64,000 nt of DNA from Rhodocyclaceae bacterium (GCA_020247395.1 JADCJC010000006.1:1-64000); one strand, 5' to 3'. Numbered from the stretch's first letter, positions 18,198 to 27,442 are shown. Translations and numbers: made by a program. The notes: generated from the letters alone by a model not told the origin.

Positions 18198-20342
18198 ATG
18201 CGTTCCCGCACCGCAACATCTCTTTTGACATCTACGCCCGCAACCGCCCGCAAAGTCGTCGCATCGGCGGGACTAACGTTGGCCACACTAATGCTGGCGA
18301 TGTCGTCATTTGAGGTAAGCGCTGACTCCACCCCGCCCCCCTCGAGAGTTGGACGAATCGGCTTCATCGACGGTGACGTTTCCTTCTTTGCCGACCGGGA
18401 AGAGGGCTGGCGAAAAGCGCGCATGAATTTTCCGGTCACTAGCAAGAACTCCCTGTGGACAAATGGCACAAGCCGCGCTGAGGTGCGTCTGGGAGCCTCG
18501 GCAGTCAGGTTAGATGCCGACACGGTGCTCGATTTCATCGCAATCGATGAGGTCCACACCAGTCTGTACTTGCAGCGTGGCAACATCAACATTCGTGTGC
18601 GAGCTTACGCCCACCGACCCGGAACAGATGACACCTACCGCGATCAATTCCGCATCGAGACCGACAGTGGCACGTGGACGCTGGAGCAAAGCGGTCGCTA
18701 TCGTCTGGAGTCAACTCAAGACCGCAACGAGACGCGCATCTCTGTCTACGCTGGTCAGGCGAGCTTCGACAATGGCAGCGCGCGGCTCAAGGTCGAAACC
18801 GGTAAATCCTTACGTTTAAGCACCTCCGGCGGCGCGACGACTTTTTCGTTTGACCCTGCAAGCGAGTTCGCGTTTGACCGATGGGCAGAGAGTCGCGATC
18901 TGCGTTGGGATGAGGCCCATCAACGTTACGCATCCGAACGCATCATCTCGCCATATATGACCGGTTACGAGGAACTTGATTCACACGGCGATTGGATTGA
19001 CGAACCCGAGTATGGTCGACTGTGGACGCCGCGCGTTGTCGCTGCGGGATGGGTGCCTTACCGCTATGGCGCCTGGTCATACGTACGCCCTTGGGGATGG
19101 ACTTGGATCGACGAAGCACCTTGGGGCTTTGCCCCGTTCCACTATGGGCGCTGGGTACAGATCCGAACCCGTTGGTATTGGGCACCTGGTCGATATCACC
19201 ACCGCCCGGTTTATGCGCCGGCGCTGGTCGGCTGGTACGGCAGTGGCAATACCCATATTTCGATTGGTGTGGGTAAGCCAATCGGCTGGTTTCCCCTCGC
19301 GCCACGAGAGCACTTTATCCCCGCCTACACTACCAGCACGACCTACATCCGAAACATTAACTACATCACCAACAACACCATCGTCACCAGGCCAACGCAG
19401 TATCAAAATCAAGGTGCGGGAGGAACAATGGTGAATCAAAACGTCGTGGTGCGTGGCGAACCCGTGTGGCGCTCAGCGACGATAAACAGTGGTTCAACCG
19501 GACGTATGGTGAAGCCCGCGCCCGATCCAATGGATACTGCTCGGGGCAACTCGCCGGCGTGGGTTCTGATCAGTCCACCTTCGGCACCTACACAACCGCC
19601 AACGAATGCACTATCGCGACCGACCGCCGTGGTCGGCGAAGCTCCTAGCGTACGTCGTCCGACGTGGGTCTACGGTGAACCCCCCCGGTCGCAGGTGGGT
19701 GCGCAAACGATGCCACAACCCGTCCAACCGACTTCAATCCCGGTGCCCGGCACTCCAACTGTACCCATGGTTCCCGCCGCGCCAGGTTCGCTAAACATCA
19801 CGCCAACCCCCTCAAATGCGGGGGAGCCGGTGATGCCCGTCGCTCGTCCAAAGCCCAATCCGCGAGCGGCGATCCCTTCTACCTCCACGTTGCCATTATC
19901 GTCCGCGCCTGTCGCTGATGCTGCCCAATCGGCATCCTCAAGTTCCGGCTACTCGCTCACAACGATTCCGTCACAGGGCACCCAGCCGAGCCCACGTACC
20001 GATAGCCTGTCGATGCCACGTGAAATGCAACGGCGCGAACGAATTGCGCGGACCGACGGAGTAGAACGCAGCGAACGAGACATGCGCGGAGAATCGCGCG
20101 GGGTCGAGCCTAGAACACCGAGGGCCGAGGGTGCCATCGTCAATCCTCCTCGCGAGGAGACAAACCGAAACGCCCCGGTGCAGATTCAAAGCCCTGTCGC
20201 CACCATCGGCAAGCCAAGGGAGCCGCGCGAAGACAAGCCCTCAACGCGCAATCTTACGGGTGATGGCAGAGCGCCGCATACCGACACAAGGGCAGCTCAG
20301 CCGAGAACTGACGAGCGTGCGCCGAGAGTGTCTCAACAGTAA
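18198..20342 (+). CDS. Exported FecR-domain protein with Trp/Tyr-rich DUF6600 region
   Basis: The 714-residue protein has a signal peptide cleaved near residue 42 (EVSA). A FecR-like beta domain follows (about 50-225), containing GDVSFF, FPVTSKNSLWTNGTSRAEVR and the LQRGNINIRV segment. Residues about 235-390 are extremely rich in Trp, Tyr and Gly (for example WVPYRYGAWSYVRPWGW), the DUF6600 pattern. The last 260 residues are low-complexity, rich in Pro, Ser, Arg and Thr, and probably disordered. No membrane segment follows the signal peptide, so the protein should be periplasmic or outside the cell. FecR usually senses signals for an ECF sigma factor, but none is encoded nearby, so a structural envelope role is as likely. 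It is divergent from the AsmA-like gene. Confidence 0.75.
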   Translation: MRSRTATSLLTSTPATARKVVASAGLTLATLMLAMSSFEVSADSTPPPSRVGRIGFIDGDVSFFADREEGWRKARMNFPVTSKNSLWTNGTSRAEVRLGASAVRLDADTVLDFIAIDEVHTSLYLQRGNINIRVRAYAHRPGTDDTYRDQFRIETDSGTWTLEQSGRYRLESTQDRNETRISVYAGQASFDNGSARLKVETGKSLRLSTSGGATTFSFDPASEFAFDRWAESRDLRWDEAHQRYASERIISPYMTGYEELDSHGDWIDEPEYGRLWTPRVVAAGWVPYRYGAWSYVRPWGWTWIDEAPWGFAPFHYGRWVQIRTRWYWAPGRYHHRPVYAPALVGWYGSGNTHISIGVGKPIGWFPLAPREHFIPAYTTSTTYIRNINYITNNTIVTRPTQYQNQGAGGTMVNQNVVVRGEPVWRSATINSGSTGRMVKPAPDPMDTARGNSPAWVLISPPSAPTQPPTNALSRPTAVVGEAPSVRRPTWVYGEPPRSQVGAQTMPQPVQPTSIPVPGTPTVPMVPAAPGSLNITPTPSNAGEPVMPVARPKPNPRAAIPSTSTLPLSSAPVADAAQSASSSSGYSLTTIPSQGTQPSPRTDSLSMPREMQRRERIARTDGVERSERDMRGESRGVEPRTPRAEGAIVNPPREETNRNAPVQIQSPVATIGKPREPREDKPSTRNLTGDGRAPHTDTRAAQPRTDERAPRVSQQ

Positions 20343-20361
20343 GCAACCCGCGATGTTTGGG

Positions 20362-21273
20362 CTAGCGCTTTGACTCCCAATATGGCGGGTTGCCAAATGT
20401 CCGCTTGAGAAATTCGATAAAAAGTCTCACCTTTGCCGGCAGGAACTTGCGATCTGGGTAGACCGCGTAGATGTCATTGCCCGGTGCCGAAAATTTCGGT
20501 AACACCTCAATCAGCCGACCGTGCGCAATTTCATCTGAGACTTCCCAAGCACTTCGCCACGCCAACCCTTGCCCGGCCAATGCCCACTTGGTCAGCACAC
20601 CACCGTCGTTGCAGTGCAAGTTACCGGCCACTTTGACGCTCTGCGACTCCCCGTTGTTCTGAAAATGCCAGATGTCGGCGAGTCCGTCTTCGGAGGAAGT
20701 GACCAAACAGTTATGACGCTCCAAGTCTGTGAGGGTTTGCGGCTTCCCTGCACGCTTTATGTAGCTAGGCGACCCAACCACCACGCGATGATTCCGCGCC
20801 AGTTTCACAGCGATGAAATCCGCGTTCTTTAAATCGGCAATACGAATTGCCAGATCGACCCGCTCGTTCTTTAAGTCAACGAGGCGCTCGGACAGATGTA
20901 GAGTCACCGTCAGGTTGGGATTTTCTGCGAGAAACGCCGGGACGTGCGGCGCAATATGTTTCCGGCCAAATGCGGTTGGCGCAGAGACAATTAATCTGCC
21001 GGTAGCGCTTTTTGCGCCGACTGCAATCGCTTCCTCGGCGGCATTCAGATCATTGATGAAATCTCGCACGCTCTCATAAAAGGCAGAGCCCTCAGGGGTG
21101 AGCGTAATCTTGCGTGTCGAGCGCTTAAAAAGTTTTACGCCAATTCTTGCTTCCAACTGATCAACGCGCCGCCCGACCATCGCCGGTGTAACACCTTCCT
21201 CGCGGGCAACGGCCGAAAGACTTTCCGTCTTGGCAACATCCAGAAATGTTTGCAATGCCTTAAATCGATCCAT
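20362..21273 (-). CDS. LysR-family transcriptional regulator, probable regulator of aceB
   Basis: The 303-residue protein has the LysR N-terminal helix-turn-helix (about residues 1-60: FLDVAKTESLSAVAREEGVT, then VGRRVDQLEARIGVKLFKRS) and a C-terminal ligand-binding domain starting TGRLIVSAPTAFGRKHIAP. It is encoded divergently from malate synthase with a T-N11-A box between them, the usual arrangement for a LysR regulator and its target. The effector is unknown; a glyoxylate-cycle metabolite would be logical but is inferred. It converges on the DUF6600 gene with only 19 bases between stops. Confidence 0.9.
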   Translation of the reverse strand: MDRFKALQTFLDVAKTESLSAVAREEGVTPAMVGRRVDQLEARIGVKLFKRSTRKITLTPEGSAFYESVRDFINDLNAAEEAIAVGAKSATGRLIVSAPTAFGRKHIAPHVPAFLAENPNLTVTLHLSERLVDLKNERVDLAIRIADLKNADFIAVKLARNHRVVVGSPSYIKRAGKPQTLTDLERHNCLVTSSEDGLADIWHFQNNGESQSVKVAGNLHCNDGGVLTKWALAGQGLAWRSAWEVSDEIAHGRLIEVLPKFSAPGNDIYAVYPDRKFLPAKVRLFIEFLKRTFGNPPYWESKR

Positions 21274-21353
21274 GCTGTTCGGCTCTTGGAAGGTCAGGTT
21301 TGTGCTCGCGTCGGCACGCTTTCGCCAGCAAAGTATTAAATGCTTATGTTTTG

Positions 21354-21368
21354 TTACTTATTCCGTAA
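21354..21368. promoter_or_regulatory. LysR-type binding box upstream of aceB
   Basis: TTAC-TTATTCC-GTAA is a 15-base interrupted palindrome containing the T-N11-A core of LysR sites. It lies between the divergent LysR and aceB genes, about 80 bases from the LysR start and 125 from the aceB start, in an AT-rich stretch. Confidence 0.6.
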
Positions 21369-21492
21369 TTATTGGTATCGTAATACACTTTGAGTTTTCT
21401 TGCTCGATATCCAGCCATAACCATTGAAACTGGGAATGGTTGCTATCACTTCCGCAAGCCTCGCCCACCAATCCGCGCCACAAGGATCCACC

Positions 21493-23094
21493 ATGGACAC
21501 CTCTTACAACCTACCTGCTGGACTCACCATTAGCGCCCCGATTACCCAAGACTATGCGTCTATTCTCACTCCCGAGGCGCTGAATTTTTTTGTGAAACTC
21601 GCGCGCACTTTTGAGCCGCGCCGTCAACAGTTGCTGGCGGCGCGAGCGCTTCGCCAAAAGCAGTTTGATGCGGGTGTGTTGCCAGATTTTTTGCCGGATA
21701 CCAAACACATTCGAGAGGGCAATTGGCAAGTTACCGCGTGTCCGGCGGACATCCAAGATCGCCGCGTCGAGATCACCGGCCCGACCGATCGAAAGATGGT
21801 CATTAACGCATTGAACTCCGGTGCCAATACGTTCATGGCGGATTTCGAGGACGCCAATTGCCCCAGCTGGGAAAACATGATTGAGGGGCAGATCAATCTA
21901 CGTGACGCAAACTTACGCACCATCGCCTTCCAACAGGGGGAGAAGTCTTATAAGCTGAACGACAACCCCGCCGTACTGTTCCCGCGTCCACGGGGCTGGC
22001 ACCTCGATGAGAAACACATCACGCTTGACGGTGCGGTCGTCTCAGGTGGCATATTTGACTTTGCGATGTACTTTTTTCACAACGCCAAGACTCTGCTAGC
22101 GCGTGGCAGCGGCGTGTATCTCTACCTTCCAAAGATGGAGTCACACTTGGAAGCACGATTGTGGAACGATATTTTTATCGCCGCACAAACTGACATCGGC
22201 ATTGCGCAAGGCTCAATCAAAGGCACCGTACTCATTGAAACCATTGTTGCCGCCTTTGAGATGGATGAAATTTTGTACGAGCTGCGTGATCATTCGGCTG
22301 GTCTCAACATCGGTCGCTGGGATTACATCTTTTCGGCCATTAAGAAATTCCGTCTGAACAAAGAGTTCTGTTTGGCTGACCGCAGCCAAGTGACGATGCT
22401 CGCCCCATTCTTGCGTGCTTACGCACTGTCGCTGGTGAAGGTGTGCCACAAACGCGGTACATTTGCGATGGGCGGGATGGCCGCTCAGATACCAATTAAG
22501 AACGACGAGGTTGCCAACGCGGCTGCGATGGAAAAAGTGCGCCTCGACAAACTTCGTGAAGTCACCGACGGTTGTGACGGCACTTGGGTGGCGCACCCGG
22601 GCTTGGTGGGGATTGCGAAGGCGGTGTTTGACGAGCACATGAAGACACCAAACCAGATTCATCGTCAGCGCGACGATGTTAACTACGGCGCGAGCGACTT
22701 ACTCGACTTCCGCCCTGAAGCACCGATCACGGAAGCCGGACTCCGCAACAACATTCAAGTTGGCATTCAGTATGTCGGCTCGTGGTTGGGTGGCAACGGC
22801 TGTGTGCCGATCTTTAACCTCATGGAAGACGCCGCCACCGCCGAGATTTCGCGTTCACAAGTTTGGCAGTGGATACGCTCCCCCAAAGGCGTGCTAAGCG
22901 ATGGACGGAAGGTCACCAAAGACATGGTGAAAACGCTCATCGCCGATGAACTCGCCAACACGTCTGGCATCGTTGGCGAAGCCGCCTTTGCGGCGGGTAA
23001 ATATGTGCAGGGTGCTGCCATGTTTGAAGCGCTTATCATGAATGACGAGTACGAAGAGTTCTTGACTCTACCGGCATATCGGGCGATTGCCTAA
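21493..23094 (+). CDS. aceB: Malate synthase A
   Basis: The ATG at 21493 has AAGGA seven bases upstream, giving 533 residues; an in-frame TTG at 21424 is less likely. The sequence matches isoform A malate synthase along its whole length: MADFEDANCPSWENMIEGQ with the catalytic-loop region, LFPRPRGWHL, LPKMESHLEARLWND, the acidic metal ligand region GTVLIETI-AAFEMDEIL, LNIGRWDYIFS, and the C-terminal catalytic Asp in FNLMEDAATAEISR. It condenses glyoxylate and acetyl-CoA to malate in the glyoxylate cycle, used for growth on acetate or fatty acids. Isocitrate lyase is not in this window. Expression is probably controlled by the divergent LysR gene. Confidence 0.97.
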   Translation: MDTSYNLPAGLTISAPITQDYASILTPEALNFFVKLARTFEPRRQQLLAARALRQKQFDAGVLPDFLPDTKHIREGNWQVTACPADIQDRRVEITGPTDRKMVINALNSGANTFMADFEDANCPSWENMIEGQINLRDANLRTIAFQQGEKSYKLNDNPAVLFPRPRGWHLDEKHITLDGAVVSGGIFDFAMYFFHNAKTLLARGSGVYLYLPKMESHLEARLWNDIFIAAQTDIGIAQGSIKGTVLIETIVAAFEMDEILYELRDHSAGLNIGRWDYIFSAIKKFRLNKEFCLADRSQVTMLAPFLRAYALSLVKVCHKRGTFAMGGMAAQIPIKNDEVANAAAMEKVRLDKLREVTDGCDGTWVAHPGLVGIAKAVFDEHMKTPNQIHRQRDDVNYGASDLLDFRPEAPITEAGLRNNIQVGIQYVGSWLGGNGCVPIFNLMEDAATAEISRSQVWQWIRSPKGVLSDGRKVTKDMVKTLIADELANTSGIVGEAAFAAGKYVQGAAMFEALIMNDEYEEFLTLPAYRAIA

Positions 23095-23129
23095 GCCGCG
23101 AACCGTGGAAGACCAAAACTATCCGATCA

Positions 23130-23167
23130 GCGGGCGGCTTCCGGCATTTTGCCTTGGGAGCGCCCGC
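23130..23167. terminator. Hairpin downstream of aceB
   Basis: A long imperfect stem pairs GCGGGCGGCTTCC with GGGAGCGCCCGC around a GGCATTTTGCC inner hairpin, between the convergent aceB and KTSC genes. It lacks an immediate T-run on the plus strand, so it may be a weak or bidirectional terminator. Confidence 0.4.
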
Positions 23168-23183
23168 CCTTGCTAGGGTTTGG

Positions 23184-23393
23184 TTATTTGATTCGCCGCT
23201 TTTGGTAGTCCTCTTCAATTGTATCTTTGAAGAAGCTCAATAGCGATGATGCGGTGGAAAAACGCCGCCACACTTCCGGTGAGACGTTGGCGTACTCAAA
23301 GGTGCCGCTCGATTGCTCCACCACCAGCACACGTTTCGCAGCGTCGTAGCTGATAGAGCGCAGATTACCAACCGAGACTTTTTTGCTCTGCAT
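23184..23393 (-). CDS. KTSC-domain small protein
   Basis: This 69-residue protein fits the KTSC domain: a short N-terminus, then LRSISYDAAKRVLVVEQSSGTFEYANVSPEVWRRF, then a helix with SLLSFFKDTIEEDY. KTSC domains are often found beside or fused to RNA-related or phage enzymes, but their role is not settled. It starts 3 bases after the aldo/keto reductase stop, so it is the last gene of that transcript. Confidence 0.8.
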   Translation of the reverse strand: MQSKKVSVGNLRSISYDAAKRVLVVEQSSGTFEYANVSPEVWRRFSTASSLLSFFKDTIEEDYQKRRIK

Positions 23394-23396
23394 AGA

Positions 23397-24386
23397 CTAG
23401 TCGGCCAACCCTTCAGCGATCTGCGCAATCGCGGCCATCACTTCTGGGGTCAACTTTGGCAACACCTCGAGCGCTTTCATGTTTTCGCGCAACTGAGAAA
23501 CACGCGAAGCACCGGTGATCACCGTCGACACATGCGGGCTCTTTGCGCACCAGGCAATCGCCAGTTGCGCAGCAGTGCAGCCTAAGTCTGCTGCAATTTT
23601 GCCAAGCTTGGCAACAGCCGCGTTGCGTGTTTCATCGGTCAGGCGATCTTGCATCCACGCCATTACTTTCAAACTGCCGCGTGAATCAGCTGGAACGCCG
23701 TTGGCGTACTTGCCGGTTAGCAGGCCGGAGGCGAGCGGACTCCAGGTGGTAAGGCCAGTGCCGATTTCGCTGTAGAGCCGCGCGAACTCTTTCTCCACCT
23801 TATCACGATGAAAAAGATTGTATTCGGGCTGCTCCACAATTGGTTTGTGCAGATGGTGTTTTTCCGCGATTTGCCACGCGCCCATGATGTCGGCCGCACT
23901 CCACTCCGAGGTTCCCCAGTAAACCGCCTTTCCGCTAGCGACTATATCGTGCATCGCGAATACCGTTTCTTCCAATGGGGTGTTCGGGTCGGCGCGATGA
24001 CAATAGACGATATCGACATACTCAAGCTGTAGTCTTTGTAGTGACCGATCAATGGCGTTCAGCAAATACTTGCGGTTTAACGTATTGCGTTCATTGATGC
24101 CTTCACCAAACTTTGCGGGCAGACCCCAAAAAAATTTTGTAGAGACCATGTAAGTAAGACGATCCCAGCTCAATTTCTTGAGCGAGACTCCCATCAGCTC
24201 TTCGGATTTCCCCGCCGCATATACTTCGGCGTTGTCAAAAAAATTGACACCGTGGTCGCGCGCTGCTGCCATCAGTTCCACGGAAGCTTTTTCATCGACC
24301 TGATTGCCGTAGGTCACCCAAGACCCCAACGACAACAATGACACCCTTACACCGGCGCGACCAACTCTTCTGTACTCCATAGTCAC
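23397..24386 (-). CDS. Aldo/keto reductase, voltage-gated K+ channel beta-subunit-like subfamily
   Basis: The start is taken as the GTG at 24386, which overlaps the preceding stop as GTGA and has AGGAG eight bases upstream; an ATG six bases further in is the alternative. The 329-residue protein is a TIM-barrel NADPH oxidoreductase. Seen: [21 protein letters not shown] (catalytic Asp and Tyr), a Lys in VSTKFFW, a His in VYCHRADP, and the C-terminal NADPH site [16 protein letters not shown]. The subfamily is that of YghZ/KCNAB-like reductases acting on aldehydes, including methylglyoxal. The substrate here is unknown. It is translationally coupled to the small gene upstream. Confidence 0.92.
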   Translation of the reverse strand: MTMEYRRVGRAGVRVSLLSLGSWVTYGNQVDEKASVELMAAARDHGVNFFDNAEVYAAGKSEELMGVSLKKLSWDRLTYMVSTKFFWGLPAKFGEGINERNTLNRKYLLNAIDRSLQRLQLEYVDIVYCHRADPNTPLEETVFAMHDIVASGKAVYWGTSEWSAADIMGAWQIAEKHHLHKPIVEQPEYNLFHRDKVEKEFARLYSEIGTGLTTWSPLASGLLTGKYANGVPADSRGSLKVMAWMQDRLTDETRNAAVAKLGKIAADLGCTAAQLAIAWCAKSPHVSTVITGASRVSQLRENMKALEVLPKLTPEVMAAIAQIAEGLAD

Positions 24387-24619
24387 TGTTCTTTCTCCTC
24401 ATCAAGATCTGCATAGGGATTCATGATGACCACTCGTGTACGTTTGCGATCTGCGTGAAATTGCTCCAGTTTGACCAACACCGGGAAAAGGATGGCGAGC
24501 TTTTCCCGCGCATCGGATTCTCTGGCAAAGGTATACAGCAAGCCGTCATCCGCCTTCACATCCCGCCATACGTCCGGGCTGGCGACATCATCCTGTACTT
24601 GAAGTTTGTAGATAGCCAT
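24383..24619 (-). CDS. Small hypothetical protein coupled to the aldo/keto reductase
   Basis: The 78-residue protein begins [11 protein letters not shown], has a middle [20 protein letters not shown] helix and ends with an acidic tail (DLDEEKEQ). AGGAA lies about nine bases before the ATG. I do not recognise the family. It has no signal peptide or membrane segment and no Cys. It sits between the GGDEF-EAL gene (12 bases upstream) and the aldo/keto reductase gene (4-base overlap), so it is almost certainly translated in that transcript. Confidence 0.6.
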   Translation of the reverse strand: MAIYKLQVQDDVASPDVWRDVKADDGLLYTFARESDAREKLAILFPVLVKLEQFHADRKRTRVVIMNPYADLDEEKEQ

Positions 24620-24631
24620 GTTGTCATGTTC

Positions 24632-26734
24632 CTAGTAGCGCTCCTTAAATGCCGCAGCCGACAGCGGTTTTGCGAGCAAAAATCCCTGCGCCTCGCTACA
24701 GCCGACGGAAAGCAGGAAATCAAGTTGTGCTGGGTACTCGACGCCTTCTGCCACCACACGCAATCCCAGGCTCCTCGCTAGGCCGATGATACCCCGCACT
24801 ATCGCGGCATCGTCTATATCGGTCGTGCTGTCTCGAATAAACGATTGATCGATCTTGAGCTTGGTAACGAAGAATGGCTTTAGACGCGTGAGGTTTGAGT
24901 ATCCGGTACCAAAATCATCAATAACCAATCTGAATCCCGCCTCACCGACACGCTCGAGGAGATTTTGCGTACCGTCCCTGTCACCCACCAGGGCGGTCTC
25001 TGTCAACTCAAGTTCAATATCGGCGGGTGTCAAATCATTGGCGACCAATGCGGCTTGCAAGCAATCGAGAAGGCGCGGCGTCTTCCACTGGACACCGGAG
25101 ACATTGACGGTAATCGGGAAATGCGCGAGACCATGCGCCCGCCATCGCGCCAGCTGCGCACAAGCTTCCTTTATCACCCACTCGCCGATTGGCATGATGA
25201 GGCCGCTATCCTCGGCGATACTAATGAAACGCGTCGGCGATATCTCCCCCAAAGCCTCACTGTGCCAGCGCAGCAGCGCTTCCGCACCGATGACCTGTTT
25301 GTCGGGAATCGAAAAAATCGGCTGATACACGAGCGACAGTTCGTTCCGATCAATCGCGCGTCGCAAAGCCGTCTCGATGGCCAGATGCTCGTTGACCCTC
25401 TCATTCATTTCTTGCCGGAAGAAGCTGTACTGATTGCGTCCGATGGACTTGGCATGAAACATGGCGACGTCGGCATGTTTAAGCAGTGCCGCCAGGTCGC
25501 CCCCATCCGTTGGCCAGACGGCAATACCAATCGACGAGGTAATTGTCAGCTCATGACCATCGATATCGTGTGGCTGTGACATTGCGTGCACCAGTGTGTC
25601 CGCCAGATTGGCGATGTCATTTTCTGCCGTCGCACCCGGAAGCAATATGACAAATTCATCTCCCCCGAGTCTCGCCACCGTGTCGGTCGAGCGCGTTGCG
25701 CTCAGCAGGCGCGCCGCAGACTCGACGAGGATGCGGTCGCCGACTTGATGCCCTAATGAGTCATTGATCACTTTGAATCGATCAAGATCGACGAACAACA
25801 ATGCAATACCGTCATTGTTTCGTGTCGCCTGCCGGGTGGCAAACTCAAACCGCGCGCCAAGTAGCATGCGGTTGGGCAAACCAGTCAAAAAATCGATCTC
25901 GGCCAACGCTCGAACCTGAGACTCGATACGCTTCTTCCCGGTGATATTTGTGCCGACACCGCGGTAGCCGATGAAAGTACCGCTCGCATCAAAAATCGGC
26001 TCACCTGACACACAGACCCAAGTGATATCCCCGCCGGGAGGGGCGTAGGCATACTCAAAATCTCGGAAAGGCTGGCGTGCTTCTACATGCCGACGATGCG
26101 CCTCCATGCGTTCGGCAGTGATACCTAGGTACGGTATCTCCCATCGAGCTTTGCCATACCGTTGCTCGGGTGCAATACCCGTCGCGCGCATCATACCGCT
26201 CGAAATATGCGTGAAGCGGCAGCTAGCATCCTGCTCCCAATACCAGTCCGCCGACATATTAAGTAGGCTTCGCAGCCGCTGTTCACTTTCCGCGAGGGCG
26301 AACTCCGCCTCTTTTCGCGCGGTAATATCAAAGCGAAAACCGATGATCCCCCCGTCGGCGGTCTTGCGGTCAGAAACCAAAAACCAACGTCCGGAGCGCA
26401 TCTTCACTTCATACTCGCTCGGCTCAGTACGACTATGCCGTTGAATTCGTTCCGCCACCCATTCGTCTTCTGAGAACTCCCGCTCTAGATACAAATCGCG
26501 ACGGTAGAACTCACGCAACAACGTTTCGTAATCCATCCCGGGGACGAGCAGATCACTTATGCCTTGATAGATTTCGCGCGCACGAGCATTACAAAACACC
26601 AGACGGTCGTCAGCGTCGTATAAAAAAACCCCGCAGTCGAGATGATCAAATGCCTCAACGATACGCTCGAGCTTGCCCTCAGCCGCTTGTAGCGCCTGCT
26701 GCATATTGGTGAGAGGATCGTTGGACTCTGTCAT
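24632..26734 (-). CDS. PAS-PAS-GGDEF-EAL cyclic-di-GMP enzyme
   Basis: The 700-residue protein has two PAS domains (about 20-130 and 140-265; the second contains the WYWEQDASCRFTHIS pattern). A GGDEF domain follows (about 275-430) with intact active site GGDEF and DLDRFK, then an EAL domain (about 450-690). The EAL part keeps EALLRW, the Asn in NVSGVQW, ELTET, DDFGTGYS, KIDQSF and the late Glu in VAEGVE, all expected for an active phosphodiesterase. There is no membrane segment, so it should be a cytoplasmic sensor. Both making and breaking of c-di-GMP are possible, with PAS input setting the balance. It is the first gene of the run down to the KTSC gene. Confidence 0.92.
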   Translation of the reverse strand: MTESNDPLTNMQQALQAAEGKLERIVEAFDHLDCGVFLYDADDRLVFCNARAREIYQGISDLLVPGMDYETLLREFYRRDLYLEREFSEDEWVAERIQRHSRTEPSEYEVKMRSGRWFLVSDRKTADGGIIGFRFDITARKEAEFALAESEQRLRSLLNMSADWYWEQDASCRFTHISSGMMRATGIAPEQRYGKARWEIPYLGITAERMEAHRRHVEARQPFRDFEYAYAPPGGDITWVCVSGEPIFDASGTFIGYRGVGTNITGKKRIESQVRALAEIDFLTGLPNRMLLGARFEFATRQATRNNDGIALLFVDLDRFKVINDSLGHQVGDRILVESAARLLSATRSTDTVARLGGDEFVILLPGATAENDIANLADTLVHAMSQPHDIDGHELTITSSIGIAVWPTDGGDLAALLKHADVAMFHAKSIGRNQYSFFRQEMNERVNEHLAIETALRRAIDRNELSLVYQPIFSIPDKQVIGAEALLRWHSEALGEISPTRFISIAEDSGLIMPIGEWVIKEACAQLARWRAHGLAHFPITVNVSGVQWKTPRLLDCLQAALVANDLTPADIELELTETALVGDRDGTQNLLERVGEAGFRLVIDDFGTGYSNLTRLKPFFVTKLKIDQSFIRDSTTDIDDAAIVRGIIGLARSLGLRVVAEGVEYPAQLDFLLSVGCSEAQGFLLAKPLSAAAFKERY

Positions 26735-26797
26735 TGTCGTGTTACCGTATACCCGGCTCTACGCCGAATGGGCCGAACCAATCAAGGCGAAGCGGCG

Positions 26798-27442
26798 TTA
26801 GGGGCAAGCCTTCTTATATTCAGCCACTTCTTCCTTCAATGCGATCCACCACACCTTGCCGTTTTCCGAGTGCTTTCCGCAAGGGGTAAAAGTGGCAAAG
26901 CCGGGATAATCCCGACCAAGATTGTTTGGGTCGTCTTTGCGCGTGCGCGGTGGCGAAACCAACCCTTTCTCGTCGCTCTCCAGCGGGAATAACCAACACC
27001 CCATCGGCTTGTACTTCCATTTGTGCACACCTTGTTTGATGGCTAGCGTTTGGAATGAACACTTGCCATCACTCTCCGCAAACACACACTTGGTATGTTT
27101 GAAGTGCTCGGGTTTGCTGCGATAGCGAAATTTCCGCACATTGGTTTTTTTTCCCACACCATGCGCCCACTCCTCATCGACGATGTAGTCGAGAGGCAAA
27201 TGGGCAAAATGATCGGGATATTTCTCCACGAGTTTGTGTATCTTACGCACTTCCTCAGGCCGCAAAAACGCGCCGTCACTACAGCAAATGCCCTGGCAAT
27301 CGCTAAGTTCACAGTAATGCAGCTTGGTATGTTTGGTAGCCCGCTTAGTAGATTTTGCAGCGGCTGTTGCTGCTGATTTGACGTTGGCCGCTTTAGCCAC
27401 TTTGGACGGCTTGTCGCCGCGGGCGGAATTTGATTTAGGCAT
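26798..27442 (-). CDS. DUF3109/YkgJ-type Cys-rich protein with Lys/Ala-rich N-terminal tail
   Basis: The ATG at 27442 overlaps the end of the SDR gene by 8 bases, implying coupled translation; the frame is open further upstream but inside the SDR gene. Residues 1-45 of the 214 are Lys/Ala-rich and look disordered. The core has a CELSDCQGICC cluster (C-x4-C-x3-CC) and further Cys in KCVFAESDGKC, MGCWLFP and FTPCGKH. This pattern is that of the iron/zinc-chelating CxxxCxxCC-like families (DUF3109, YkgJ). Function is unknown. The Lys/Ala tail resembles histone H1-like tails of some betaproteobacterial proteins. Confidence 0.7.
   Translation of the reverse strand: MPKSNSARGDKPSKVAKAANVKSAATAAAKSTKRATKHTKLHYCELSDCQGICCSDGAFLRPEEVRKIHKLVEKYPDHFAHLPLDYIVDEEWAHGVGKKTNVRKFRYRSKPEHFKHTKCVFAESDGKCSFQTLAIKQGVHKWKYKPMGCWLFPLESDEKGLVSPPRTRKDDPNNLGRDYPGFATFTPCGKHSENGKVWWIALKEEVAEYKKACP

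Noticed and set aside
18198-20342. FecR as part of an ECF sigma/FecR/TonB receptor signalling system
   Set aside because: No sigma factor is encoded nearby and the TonB receptor is over 10 kb away; the protein also lacks the transmembrane anti-sigma layout.
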